Origin: Pseudomonadota bacterium
GTDB lineage: Bacteria; Desulfobacterota; Desulfobacteria; Desulfobacterales; JAHIVH01
Reading direction: 5' to 3'
NCBI GenBank assembly: GCA_018816735.1
Contig: JAHIVH010000013.1
Span: forward strand, 62,001-126,000
DNA: 64,000 nt
Notes under the pieces: model-generated
What the model saw: only the letters and a program-made list of their open reading frames with translations
Told to the model about the DNA's origin: nothing
Databases searched by the model: none
Translations under genes and position numbers: made by a program
In this document: positions 1-8,034 of the stretch, piece after piece
Layout of the letters: each line of letters starts with the position of its first letter
Position numbering within the stretch: the stretch's first letter is position 1

Positions 1-225
1 TTTAATTGCGGTATGATGGCTGTTGAGCTTTCTCCAGATACAATCGATCATATTTTTAAAACCTGCGGTGGAAAAGCCACAACCATTGAAACGGATTTTG
101 GAAGCCAGTGCATGATCATCAGGGCAGACGGTTTCGAAGAAAAAATAGTTTTCTCAATTTCAGGCTTTGACAAGGCCCTCGTTGAAAAAGGCGGCTGGGT
201 CGAATATGCGGATCTGAATTACTGA
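1..225 (+). CDS. Hypothetical protein, 3' part of a gene cut by the window edge
   Basis: The frame is open from the first base and ends at a TGA at 223-225, so this is read as the C-terminal 74 codons of a gene that begins outside the window. Two adjacent ATG codons at 13 and 16 could instead start a 70-residue protein, but the sequence needed to see a ribosome site is missing. The peptide is acidic, contains two cysteines and no membrane segment, and matches no family I recognise. The next gene starts about 130 bases downstream on the same strand. Confidence 0.5.
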   Translation, partial: FNCGMMAVELSPDTIDHIFKTCGGKATTIETDFGSQCMIIRADGFEEKIVFSISGFDKALVEKGGWVEYADLNY

Positions 226-356
226 AACCCATACGCTATGTATTGATATCTATTCGTACTTGACCTTATATTTTTATTTTTGATATGCATAGTCTGAAAT
301 TGAAAAAGGCAACCTTAACTGATCCGGCATAGTAATTGAACAGTGGAGATTTGAAA

Positions 357-740
357 ATGGGAAAAACAGCGGTTCTGATAGCCATAGCAAGCCTGATGAT
401 GCTTTCCTGCGGAAAGCAAAATCTGAAAGATACCATGAGTATATCCGCCATACTTGGGGATAACGGATCACTTGCAATGACATTTGATATAGAGTTCCCG
501 GATCAGGAAAGTCGCGCCTTTTTCAGAGAAAATTCAGATAAGATAAAATATGCCCTTACATTGACGTTCAAAAGTTATAATTCCGATGAATTAACCAATC
601 GGGGTATCTCAAATAATACGATAAAAAAACTGATTTCTTCGCGGTTTAAAATCAATTACTCGAAAATCACAATAAATGAGTATGATGTGAGGGATTCGAG
701 TAATCAAAAGGCCAAGAAAAAGACCGTATTTTCCCAATAG
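357..740 (+). CDS. Putative lipoprotein with a FliL-like C-terminal half
   Basis: This is a 127-residue protein. The ATG at 357 is chosen because a GTGGAG ribosome site lies 8 bases upstream and the N-terminus then forms a short signal peptide ending in a Met-Leu-Ser-Cys lipobox at about residue 18. The remainder (a strand, then a long helix with an acidic/aromatic 'FPDQESRAFF' stretch, then 'ITINEYDV') has the order of the periplasmic domain of flagellar FliL proteins, which stabilise stators at the inner membrane. The match is by pattern only. No other flagellar gene is near, so a generic exported FliL-like lipoprotein is as much as can be said. Confidence 0.5.
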   Translation: MGKTAVLIAIASLMMLSCGKQNLKDTMSISAILGDNGSLAMTFDIEFPDQESRAFFRENSDKIKYALTLTFKSYNSDELTNRGISNNTIKKLISSRFKINYSKITINEYDVRDSSNQKAKKKTVFSQ

Positions 741-777
741 GTTTTTTAGGATGCCTGATAAAAAAGGAGTCGTGTTT

Positions 778-933
778 GTGACAAAGCCCGTATATACCTG
801 TACAGAATACAGAGAAGAAATGATCTTGCTGGGCCTTAGAAGGAGACTTCAGTCCGGCAATCTGAGTGAAGAACAGAAAAGAGAGCTGATTAAGGAGATT
901 AAACGTCTTGAAAAACAGATGGGAATGGTTTGA
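778..933 (+). CDS. Small conserved-looking helical protein
   Basis: This is a 51-residue protein beginning at a GTG. The AAGGAG at 764-769 sits 8 bases before the GTG at 778, so that codon is preferred over the in-frame ATG at 751, which lies upstream of the ribosome site. It begins with a short 'TKPVYTCTEYREEM' stretch followed by a charged helix rich in Leu, Glu and Lys that could form a coiled coil ('LSEEQKRELIKEIKRLEK'). I believe similar short proteins occur in other Desulfobacterota, but this is from memory and the function is unknown. It lies 37 bases after the FliL-like lipoprotein and may be cotranscribed with it. Confidence 0.55.
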   Translation: MTKPVYTCTEYREEMILLGLRRRLQSGNLSEEQKRELIKEIKRLEKQMGMV

Positions 934-966
934 TCGGCTTATTTATGGGATAGGCGTGAAGAAAGG

Positions 967-1308
967 TCAGGCTTTACGAATTTTTTCAGGAATTGCAGGC
1001 TTTTGTGCTACTGGCGTCACCGATTTTTCCATGATTTTCTCTCTTTCCAGGTTTTTTTCCCTCAGTTTCCTTATTCTTTTTTCATCGTCCATCATCTGTT
1101 TTTCATAAAGGATTTCTCTTTCCTTGTAAGCGTTTATAATTTTTGTATATTTCTCCCGAATATTGTTTTCGGACCTCTTGATGATCTTGTAAGTATACGA
1201 TAAATAGATGATTTCAGCAGAGATTGCCACAATAATGGCATAGATCATCCCTGTTTCATACCAGGTATGAACGATAAAAGCAGATAGCATGGATGCCAAA
1301 AATACCAT
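967..1308 (-). CDS. Hypothetical membrane protein with cytoplasmic coiled coil
   Basis: This is a 113-residue protein starting from the ATG at 1308; a TTG at 1341 would add 11 residues. No ribosome site is clearly better for either start. The first 50 residues hold two hydrophobic stretches separated by a short 'HTWYETG' turn, so a two-helix hairpin in the inner membrane is likely. Residues about 50-100 are highly charged and heptad-like, typical of a coiled coil. It ends with a Pro/Ala/Lys tail. It converges on the preceding small gene. No family is recognised. Confidence 0.45.
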   Translation of the reverse strand: MVFLASMLSAFIVHTWYETGMIYAIIVAISAEIIYLSYTYKIIKRSENNIREKYTKIINAYKEREILYEKQMMDDEKRIRKLREKNLEREKIMEKSVTPVAQKPAIPEKIRKA

Positions 1309-1712
1309 AAAGTCATCTTCAGTGTCTGAGGGAGGACCCAAAAGCGTGTTGCGCGAATTCTGTTTTTTTGAGTGACCCCTAAAAGTTATGCCAGTGTGAT
1401 GATCATTAAACGATCAGTCAATTTGGTTTTAAATATAACACACTTCGAATTCATTTGTAAATATAGTGGTTTCGTGTGGAAAGAAATATTTGGCACGATC
1501 ATCCGGAAACGGGTTCACGTATTCTTTTCTTGACTTGATGTCCTGCCTGAGTTAATTTTCATGGGTCGACTTGTAATGGGCGTGGGTAAGGGGCTGACCA
1601 GATACAGCATCATGGCAAAAAGATAATTGCAGCTCCTTTAAAGAAGAAATTTCATTCATTGTTTATCAAACACCCTGATAGCTATTAAATACAATTTAAC
1701 TTAAGGAGACCC
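1309..1712. other. Intergenic region of about 400 bases, no gene seen
   Basis: This is an AT-rich stretch between divergent genes. A candidate sigma70-like promoter for the gene at 1713 is TTGACT at 1530-1535, 17 bases, then TAATTT at 1553-1558; the -10 element is weak. A 21-codon ATG frame from 1561 has no ribosome site and is not called. I see no tRNA, hairpin terminator or repeat. Confidence 0.4.
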
Positions 1713-2132
1713 ATGTACCGGTTCGGGGCAAATCAATCGAATATGAGAGATACGGAGCTGCAGGATATTTTTTGCGTGAGGTTGAAGTTGCTTGTTGTGA
1801 TGGCATATGCCTACCTGGAAGGTTATCCGGTCGGGGAGTTCAGAAAAATAGCCCTGATTGAAAATGCCATACAAGTTGCAAAAGGGGCGGTGGACTGGGG
1901 GGGCAGAATAAATAATTTCAGGACATATCATGAATCCAACGGAGAGATTATTCTTGACCATCTATTTTTTCAGCGTGTCAAACTTCTCTCTGTCATGATA
2001 AAAGGTGTTGCAGAAGGAAACCCGATGGGACATTACAGAGACAAAGCCCTTAGGGATAATGCAGATTATATATGTGAGGCGATCAGTTTTAACCGCAACA
2101 AACTGGATATTGAATTTTTAAAAGTTGCCTGA
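1713..2132 (+). CDS. Hypothetical protein with an exact-phase internal duplication
   Basis: This is a 139-residue soluble protein started by an ATG with AAGGAG directly upstream. Residues 23-52 and 88-117 align without a gap at an offset of 65. About half the positions are identical, including Arg, Lys-Leu-Leu, Val-Met, Glu-Gly, Pro, Gly, Arg, Ala-Leu and Asn-Ala. Each unit reads as a helix, an EGxPxG turn and a second helix, so the fold is probably a helical tandem repeat. The receiver gene starts 4 bases after its stop, so the two are very likely translated together and this may be a partner or output of that receiver. No known family is recognised. Confidence 0.7.
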   Translation: MYRFGANQSNMRDTELQDIFCVRLKLLVVMAYAYLEGYPVGEFRKIALIENAIQVAKGAVDWGGRINNFRTYHESNGEIILDHLFFQRVKLLSVMIKGVAEGNPMGHYRDKALRDNADYICEAISFNRNKLDIEFLKVA

Positions 2133-2135
2133 GGT

Positions 2136-2516
2136 GTGACCATTATTTCAAATGTCAAAATAGCAGTGGTTGATGATGACGAACCCCACAGGGGCTTCGT
2201 TGTCAACGCATTAATGTATTGCGTAAATAGGGATGTGATCTCTTTTGAAAATTCTTATTCAGCATGGCTTTACCTTGAGGGGGCGGAAAGTGCGGATATT
2301 GTTGTCTCTGATGCTGAAATGCCTGAAATGGACGGATTTGAACTGATATCGAGAATCAAAAATAAATTCCCGGGCAAGATTTGTATTTTGATGTCCGGTA
2401 ATCCGGCAAACGAAAAAATGGCTATTGATATTGGTGCTGATGCATTTCTTGCAAAACCTTTCAGTGTAAATGATCTTTTCACTATCGTTCAAACCTTTGT
2501 AGTCGGTGAGCATTAA
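2136..2516 (+). CDS. Single-domain response regulator receiver
   Basis: This is a 126-residue protein consisting only of a CheY-like receiver. The acidic pocket (Val-Asp-Asp-Asp at 12-15), phosphoacceptor Asp59 in 'VSDAEMP', Ser87 and Lys107 in 'AKPF' are all present, so it should accept phosphate. The start is a GTG that almost abuts the preceding stop, so translation probably relies on coupling to the upstream gene. There is no output domain. It lies just before a large sensor kinase (150 bases away), a plausible phosphodonor. Confidence 0.85.
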   Translation: MTIISNVKIAVVDDDEPHRGFVVNALMYCVNRDVISFENSYSAWLYLEGAESADIVVSDAEMPEMDGFELISRIKNKFPGKICILMSGNPANEKMAIDIGADAFLAKPFSVNDLFTIVQTFVVGEH

Positions 2517-2664
2517 CGATTTTAACCATTCTATTGCAGGAGTCCGGATCATTCATTTTTACTTTTGCCCCTCCGTTGAATGATGCACATTAAAACCGAT
2601 TTATTTTGTCTGCATTCAATGATTGCCAGACGTTTAAAGGGTCGTTGAAGGTTGATGCCACCAA

Positions 2665-5040
2665 ATGGAGCGTTTTCATAAGATGGACGATAAAGTATCC
2701 CTTGAAACACTTAAAAAAAAAATTCAACTGCTCGAAGATGCACTGCAAAAAAAACAAAATGAATTTGATAAACTGAAAAAAAAGCAGCAACTTCTCTTCC
2801 AGATTTTTCAGGAAGGCTCCATTCCCACTTTTGTAATTGACAGCAATCATATCATCACCCATTACAACAAGGCCTTGGAAGAACTTACCGGGATTCCCGG
2901 GGAACGGCTGATCGGAACAAAAAATCAATGGAGAGCATTTTACAAGGAAAAAAGGCCTGTAATGGCCGATCTCCTTGTGAACGGCGCTTCAGAAGAAGAA
3001 ATAAGACGGTATTATAAGACGTATTATCACCATTCCAACCTATCTCCCGGCACTTATGAAGCAGAAGGATTTTTTGAAGCATTGGGAGAGGCGGGCAAAT
3101 GGCTCTTCTTTACAGCCACGCCTTTAAAGAACGAAAGCGGAGAGATTATAGGAGGGATTGAAACGCTCCAGGATATATCGGATCGTAAAAAAGCGGAAAA
3201 CAAGGTCCGGCAATCAGAGAGCAGATACAAATCCCTTCTGGACTTCTCACCTTATCCGATTGTGGTCTATGATCTTAAATGGAACCCGATTTATTTAAAT
3301 TCTGCTTTTACAAATACGTTTGGATGGACCTTCAAGGAAGCCAAAGGAAAACAGATACCTTTCAGTCCTAAAGGTATTGAAACCTTAAATGGCGATGATA
3401 TTTCAAAATTGAATGATGGGCAAGGCCTGAAGCGGCAAATCACCAAAAGGCTGACCAAAGACGGCAAAATACGCGATGTTGTTTTAAGGGTGGCGACGTT
3501 TCTAAATTCCAGGAATGAACCTGCTGGTCAGCTTGTCATTTTCAGGGATATTACACACGAAAAAAAGCTTTCCAGAGACAACGAGGCCATATTGAGGATA
3601 AGCGTCGCGCTCCCCTGGTATCGCGATCTTGATCAACTGCTTGATTATATCAGTGAGGAAGTCAAAAACCTGTTGGGGACAGAAGGCGCGCTTGTCATCT
3701 TAAAGGATGAAGAAACCGGTGAGCTCTATTTCAAGGGTGCATCCTACGATGACAGAACGGTGAGCCACAAAGTCAAAAGGGTCAGGTTCTCTTTTGATCA
3801 GATTGTTGCCGGAAAAGTGATTGAATCCGGAGAACCGGTTATTATCAATGACACAAATGCGGAAAAAGATGTTTTTCCTGAAAGAGATGTGAAGCTCGGA
3901 TATCATACCAGGAATCTCATTGAGGTCCCATTGAGAGGCAAAACAAATATCATAGGGGTTTTGGCTGCCATCAATAAAAAGGAAGGGATATTTGACGAAA
4001 CCGATATCCGGCTTTTAAATATGATTGCAAGCACTGTTGCCCTGTCGATAGAAAATACAAGCTTTTCAGACGCGCTCAAGAAAGCATTTCATGAATTAAA
4101 GAGCATGAATCGTGCAAAAGACAAGGCGATCAACCATCTGTCCCATGAACTTCGGACGCCTGTTTCCACACTCACGGGTGTTATGGAACTTCTGGAGCAT
4201 GAACTGAAAATTTTGCCGATTGACAGCTGGCAGTCTACCATGGAAATTGCCCATAGAAATCTGACCCGGATTGTCGAAATTCAGGAAGAGGTGTCAGACA
4301 TTATGCACAGCACGCATCACGTCGCCCATGGTCTTCTTCATGCCATGTTTAATTCCTGTACCGATTTTCTTGAAGTATCTCTGGGCAAGGCCCATGTAGG
4401 GCAAGATATTCTGAATACAGTAAGAGAACACATTGATGACCACTTTGGCCCAAAGCAGGATGAAATGAAATCGATCAAACTGGACCAGATCGTCAGGGAA
4501 AGGATCGAATTCGCCACATTAAAATCAAGTCACCGTGCGGTTCAAATAAATACCCGTTTAGAGGAAGTATCCCCTCTTATACTACCATCTGAATCGGTTC
4601 GAAAGATTGTGGACGGGTTGATTAAAAATGCCATTGAGAATACACCGGACGAGGGAGAAATAAATGTTTCGGTTCAACAGCTTTCTGAAGGCATTGAATT
4701 GATCGTCGAAGACCATGGCGTAGGCATTATAGAAGATGCTCAGAAACGAATTTTTGAGGGTTTTTTTACAACTCAGGATACCATGTTCTATTCCACCAAA
4801 CGCCCCTATGATTTCAATGCCGGTGGAAAAGGGGCTGATCTTTTAAGGATGAAAATTTTTTCCGAAAGATATCAGTTCACGTTGAAGATGAATTCCGTCA
4901 GATGTTCCCATTTGCCACTCGAGAGCAATGTGTGTCCGGGAAGGATCAGTCAGTGTTCTATGAAGGATGCGATGAATTGCTGTCAGCGAAAAAGCGGTAC
5001 TGTTTTTTCTGTTTTTTTCCCGAAAACCGCTGCCAGTTGA
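2665..5040 (+). CDS. PAS-PAS-GAF sensor histidine kinase with a Cys-rich ATPase C-terminus
   Basis: This is a 791-residue cytoplasmic kinase without membrane segments. It has an N-terminal coiled coil (about 10-45), PAS at about 45-175, a second PAS at about 190-295, GAF at about 305-470, HisKA with the phosphorylated His494 in 'SHELRTP', then HATPase with N box 'LIKNAIENTPDEG' near 650 and G1 'EDHGVGI'. The G2 region reads 'GGKGADLLRMKIF'. Between this and the final strand, residues about 746-779 hold six cysteines in a compact insert, absent from most kinases. The start at 2665 is uncertain; an ATG at 2683 is possible. Soluble PAS and GAF domains suggest sensing of a cytoplasmic redox or small-molecule signal. 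Confidence 0.9.
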   Translation: MERFHKMDDKVSLETLKKKIQLLEDALQKKQNEFDKLKKKQQLLFQIFQEGSIPTFVIDSNHIITHYNKALEELTGIPGERLIGTKNQWRAFYKEKRPVMADLLVNGASEEEIRRYYKTYYHHSNLSPGTYEAEGFFEALGEAGKWLFFTATPLKNESGEIIGGIETLQDISDRKKAENKVRQSESRYKSLLDFSPYPIVVYDLKWNPIYLNSAFTNTFGWTFKEAKGKQIPFSPKGIETLNGDDISKLNDGQGLKRQITKRLTKDGKIRDVVLRVATFLNSRNEPAGQLVIFRDITHEKKLSRDNEAILRISVALPWYRDLDQLLDYISEEVKNLLGTEGALVILKDEETGELYFKGASYDDRTVSHKVKRVRFSFDQIVAGKVIESGEPVIINDTNAEKDVFPERDVKLGYHTRNLIEVPLRGKTNIIGVLAAINKKEGIFDETDIRLLNMIASTVALSIENTSFSDALKKAFHELKSMNRAKDKAINHLSHELRTPVSTLTGVMELLEHELKILPIDSWQSTMEIAHRNLTRIVEIQEEVSDIMHSTHHVAHGLLHAMFNSCTDFLEVSLGKAHVGQDILNTVREHIDDHFGPKQDEMKSIKLDQIVRERIEFATLKSSHRAVQINTRLEEVSPLILPSESVRKIVDGLIKNAIENTPDEGEINVSVQQLSEGIELIVEDHGVGIIEDAQKRIFEGFFTTQDTMFYSTKRPYDFNAGGKGADLLRMKIFSERYQFTLKMNSVRCSHLPLESNVCPGRISQCSMKDAMNCCQRKSGTVFSVFFPKTAAS

Positions 5041-5054
5041 TTGTGCGATGTTAA

Positions 5055-5687
5055 TTATTTTGTCTGCCAAGGAATGCCTGCCAAAAGGTCCCTGATGCCT
5101 GTTTCAATACCTGAAAAATCTTTTTTTTCAAGCAGGTCGGGCTTGAAAATATTGTTACCAAACGCCACTGCCGATGCCTTGTTTAAAAAGAAATCCTTTA
5201 TGTTTGAAGCATTAACGCCGCCACAGGCAAGAAGCTCAATTGTGTCGAATGGCCCTTTGATATCCTTGAAATAGGAAGGCCCCACCTGGGATGCCGGAAA
5301 TACTTTCACCATTGTGGCGCCCGCCTGCCACGCGCTGTAAATTTCCTGGGGGGTCAGGGCGCCTGGGAAAAAAGGGATGCGACGTTTGACACAATCCACT
5401 GCAATTTCAGCGACTAGAATTGGGGATACGATGAATGTCGCACCTGCATCAAGCGCCATCTGAAGTTCCTTCAGGGCAAGAACCGTTCCTGCACCAACGG
5501 CAAGGCGGCCATCGGCCGCCTTGACCATTTTTTGAATAAGGGAAGGCGCATTCGGGGTATTCATCGTTACTTCGATTGCCCGAAGACCGGCAGACAGTGA
5601 CAGGTCCACTATAGGCCCGACCATTTTTTCAGATATGCCCCTTAAAATGCCCAGGATCGGGCATTTTTTAAAGTCATCAAGATTCAT
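5055..5687 (-). CDS. eda: KDPG/KHG-type aldolase
   Basis: This 210-residue TIM-barrel class I aldolase belongs to the family that cleaves 2-keto-3-deoxy-6-phosphogluconate or related 2-keto-4-hydroxy acids to pyruvate plus an aldehyde. The Schiff-base Lys128 in 'MVKVFPAS' and catalytic Glu39 in 'AIEVTMNT' are present, and the length is normal. It lies 34 bases after the HMG-lyase-like aldolase in the same direction and is divergent from the dehydroquinate synthase gene. No gluconate, glucuronate or Entner-Doudoroff gene is nearby, so the substrate may be another keto-deoxy acid linked to its neighbours. Confidence 0.88.
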   Translation of the reverse strand: MNLDDFKKCPILGILRGISEKMVGPIVDLSLSAGLRAIEVTMNTPNAPSLIQKMVKAADGRLAVGAGTVLALKELQMALDAGATFIVSPILVAEIAVDCVKRRIPFFPGALTPQEIYSAWQAGATMVKVFPASQVGPSYFKDIKGPFDTIELLACGGVNASNIKDFFLNKASAVAFGNNIFKPDLLEKKDFSGIETGIRDLLAGIPWQTK

Positions 5688-5721
5688 TTTTTAACCGTTT
5701 TTAAATTATTTACAGATGAAA

Positions 5722-6672
5722 TCAATCCATCTGTGCCTGAGTGATCGTGTTATAAAATTCCAGGAATTCATCTTTTTTTTCAGATTCCCGCAATGCCATG
5801 GCTGCCCTGGGATGTTCGTTCAGCATGCCTGCGATTGCATAGGGAATGATGTAACCCCATTCAATCTGTTTTTTTAACGGGACAAATTCCTTGGCAATAA
5901 TATCGAGAATGGGACGAATATCATATTTGGGATTTTTAAGAAAACCAATCAACAGCTCCAGGGTACAGTTGCCCGCAGCCCGCCCGATCCCGTAAATGGT
6001 TGCATCCATGTAATTGGCATCGTGAATAATCGCTTCTATGGTGTTGCAGAAGGCCAGTTGCTGGTTATTATGGCCATGAAAACCGATTTCTTTGGTTTTC
6101 AGGATTGTTTTGAAATGCTTGACCAGGTATTCCACATGCTCCTGGTATAATGATCCGAAACTATCCACAATATAGATGACGCTTGCTTTGCTTTCTTCTT
6201 CGATCTGGTGAAGGGCTTCGTCCAGTTCAATGCCCTGATCCCTGGAGATGGCCATAATATTGATACAGGTTTCATAGCCTTTATCTGCAAATTCATTCAC
6301 CATGGCAATGGCTTTATCAATTCCTTTGACGTATGAGGCAACACGAACCATGTCCACAGGACTTTCCGATGCGGGAAAAATATTATCCATGTCCACTCGC
6401 CCCACATCTGCCATTACAGAAATTTTTGTATTGGATTCGATGCCATCTATAACTCTTCTTAAGTCTTCTTCCTTACAGAATTTCCATGGTCCGAATTCAC
6501 TTTCGGAAAACAAATGGGGTGAGTTTTTATATCCGATTTCCATATAATCAACACCTGCGATTGATAGCGCCTGGTATACTTTGCGCACAAATTCATGGCT
6601 GAACTTGTGTTTATTGATCAACCCGCCATCACGGATGGTGCAGTCCAGAACTTTTATTTTTTCCCTGTACAT
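5722..6672 (-). CDS. HMG-CoA lyase-like (DRE-TIM) aldolase
   Basis: This is a 316-residue metal-dependent aldolase of the DRE-TIM superfamily. The N-terminal 'DCTIRDGG' (Asp10, Arg14, Asp15) supplies metal and catalytic residues, and 'GFHGHNN' near residue 200 provides the two metal-binding histidines. The family includes HMG-CoA lyase, isopropylmalate and citramalate synthases and 4-hydroxy-2-oxovalerate aldolase. It is closest by length and motif to the stand-alone 'aldolase catalytic domain' proteins, which carry no regulatory domain. It is the first gene of a two-gene unit with the KDPG-type aldolase. Substrate unknown. Confidence 0.82.
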   Translation of the reverse strand: MYREKIKVLDCTIRDGGLINKHKFSHEFVRKVYQALSIAGVDYMEIGYKNSPHLFSESEFGPWKFCKEEDLRRVIDGIESNTKISVMADVGRVDMDNIFPASESPVDMVRVASYVKGIDKAIAMVNEFADKGYETCINIMAISRDQGIELDEALHQIEEESKASVIYIVDSFGSLYQEHVEYLVKHFKTILKTKEIGFHGHNNQQLAFCNTIEAIIHDANYMDATIYGIGRAAGNCTLELLIGFLKNPKYDIRPILDIIAKEFVPLKKQIEWGYIIPYAIAGMLNEHPRAAMALRESEKKDEFLEFYNTITQAQMD

Positions 6673-6926
6673 GTCTCTTTTTGCTCCTTACACGTTATTT
6701 TCCATTTACTGAATGGATACTGTTCGATCTTTTTAGAAATACTCAAGGCCATTACCAGAGGGCAAATAAAATAGCAAGAATTTGGTGATATTTTCTGATG
6801 TTTGACCAACATATCGGCGGTCGTTCATATGGCGAATTCATTTGAAAAGTGAATTTAGCTGTTGAAAAAAAATAACAGTCGCTTTAAGTATCCTTTCACA
6901 AATCCGGATTGAAAAAGGAGAAACAC

Positions 6927-7952
6927 ATGAAAATTCTCGAAATACAGGGAAAAACAGGGCATTCAAAAATTCTGGTTGGGGAAAGTCTAAATCATTTTGA
7001 GAGATATATCCCCAAGGGGAAATGCGTGATAATTACCGATCAAAATGTGAATAGCCTGTATGGCGATGCATTTACAGATTATGATGTGATTGAAATCGGA
7101 ACCGGTGAAAAGGTCAAAACTCTTAAAACTGTCGAGGATATTTTTGCAAAACTGGTTGAATTTGAAGTTGACCGGTCCGGTTTTGTTTTGGGCGTGGGTG
7201 GTGGGATCGTTTGTGACATTTCAGGTTTTGTTGCATCCACATATATGAGAGGGATACGTTTCGGTTTTGTTTCAACTACCCTTTTGGCACAGGTTGATGC
7301 AAGTGTTGGCGGCAAAAACGGCGTCAATTTTTCAGGTTATAAAAATATGGTTGGCACATTCAATCAGCCGGAATTCGTCATTTGTGATATGGCCTTGCTC
7401 AAAACACTTCCTGAACGCGAAGTGCTTTGTGGATTTGGAGAAATTGCAAAGCATGCCTTCATAGGCGATATGGCTTTGTGCGATTTTTTGGAGCAGAACC
7501 ATAAAAAGGCCATTGCGCTTGATGCGGATGTTATCGCAAGGCTCGTGTATGATTCCGTAGTGATCAAATCAGGCGTCGTAAACAGGGACGAGAAGGAAAA
7601 GGGAGAAAGGAAAAAACTCAATTTCGGGCATACTTTTGGTCATGCCATAGAAAAGACTGCCGGGCTGCTTCATGGGGAAGCAATAAGCATCGGCATGGTT
7701 GTCGCAGCCAGGCTTTCCCAAAAGAAGGGCCTGCTTTCAAATGAAGACGTCGAGAGAATAATTACGCTTCTTCAGAAACTCACACTTCCCGTCAACATTG
7801 ACGCAGATAGAAATATTTTAATTGATGCCATGCGAAAAGATAAAAAGCGAAAAGGGGATGATATTGACTTTGTACTTCTAAATGGCATCGGAAATGCGAT
7901 TATCAAAGGCATCTCAATTGCTGAGCTTGAAAAGGTAGTCGGGCATTTATAG
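6927..7952 (+). CDS. aroB: 3-dehydroquinate synthase family protein
   Basis: This is a 341-residue NAD- and zinc-dependent sugar-phosphate cyclase. The ATG at 6927 is chosen because AAGGAG ends 6 bases upstream; the frame extends back to a TTG at 6909 that precedes this ribosome site. NAD-binding 'GVGGGIVCDISGF', the substrate loop 'ASVGGKNGVNF', 'GEIAKHAFIGD' and the zinc-binding 'LNFGHTFGHAIE' are all present and agree with true dehydroquinate synthases, which act on DAHP in the shikimate pathway. Other cyclases of this superfamily make cyclitols, so a specialised role with the two divergent aldolase genes is possible. The gene stands apart from other aro genes. Confidence 0.8.
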   Translation: MKILEIQGKTGHSKILVGESLNHFERYIPKGKCVIITDQNVNSLYGDAFTDYDVIEIGTGEKVKTLKTVEDIFAKLVEFEVDRSGFVLGVGGGIVCDISGFVASTYMRGIRFGFVSTTLLAQVDASVGGKNGVNFSGYKNMVGTFNQPEFVICDMALLKTLPEREVLCGFGEIAKHAFIGDMALCDFLEQNHKKAIALDADVIARLVYDSVVIKSGVVNRDEKEKGERKKLNFGHTFGHAIEKTAGLLHGEAISIGMVVAARLSQKKGLLSNEDVERIITLLQKLTLPVNIDADRNILIDAMRKDKKRKGDDIDFVLLNGIGNAIIKGISIAELEKVVGHL

Positions 7953-8034
7953 AAAATATACCTATTGGACCAAAAATGACAACGCCTTCCATACATTTTC
8001 CCGCTATTGGTCGTTTCCCTGATTCAAAAGCGGG

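Noticed and set aside
1561..1626. 21-codon ATG frame in the large intergenic region
   Set aside because: No ribosome site and no recognisable similarity; likely chance.
8000..8034. CCCGCT/AGCGGG inverted repeat after the dehydroquinate synthase gene
   Set aside because: Only six pairs with a 23-base loop and no T-run on either strand; too weak to call a terminator.
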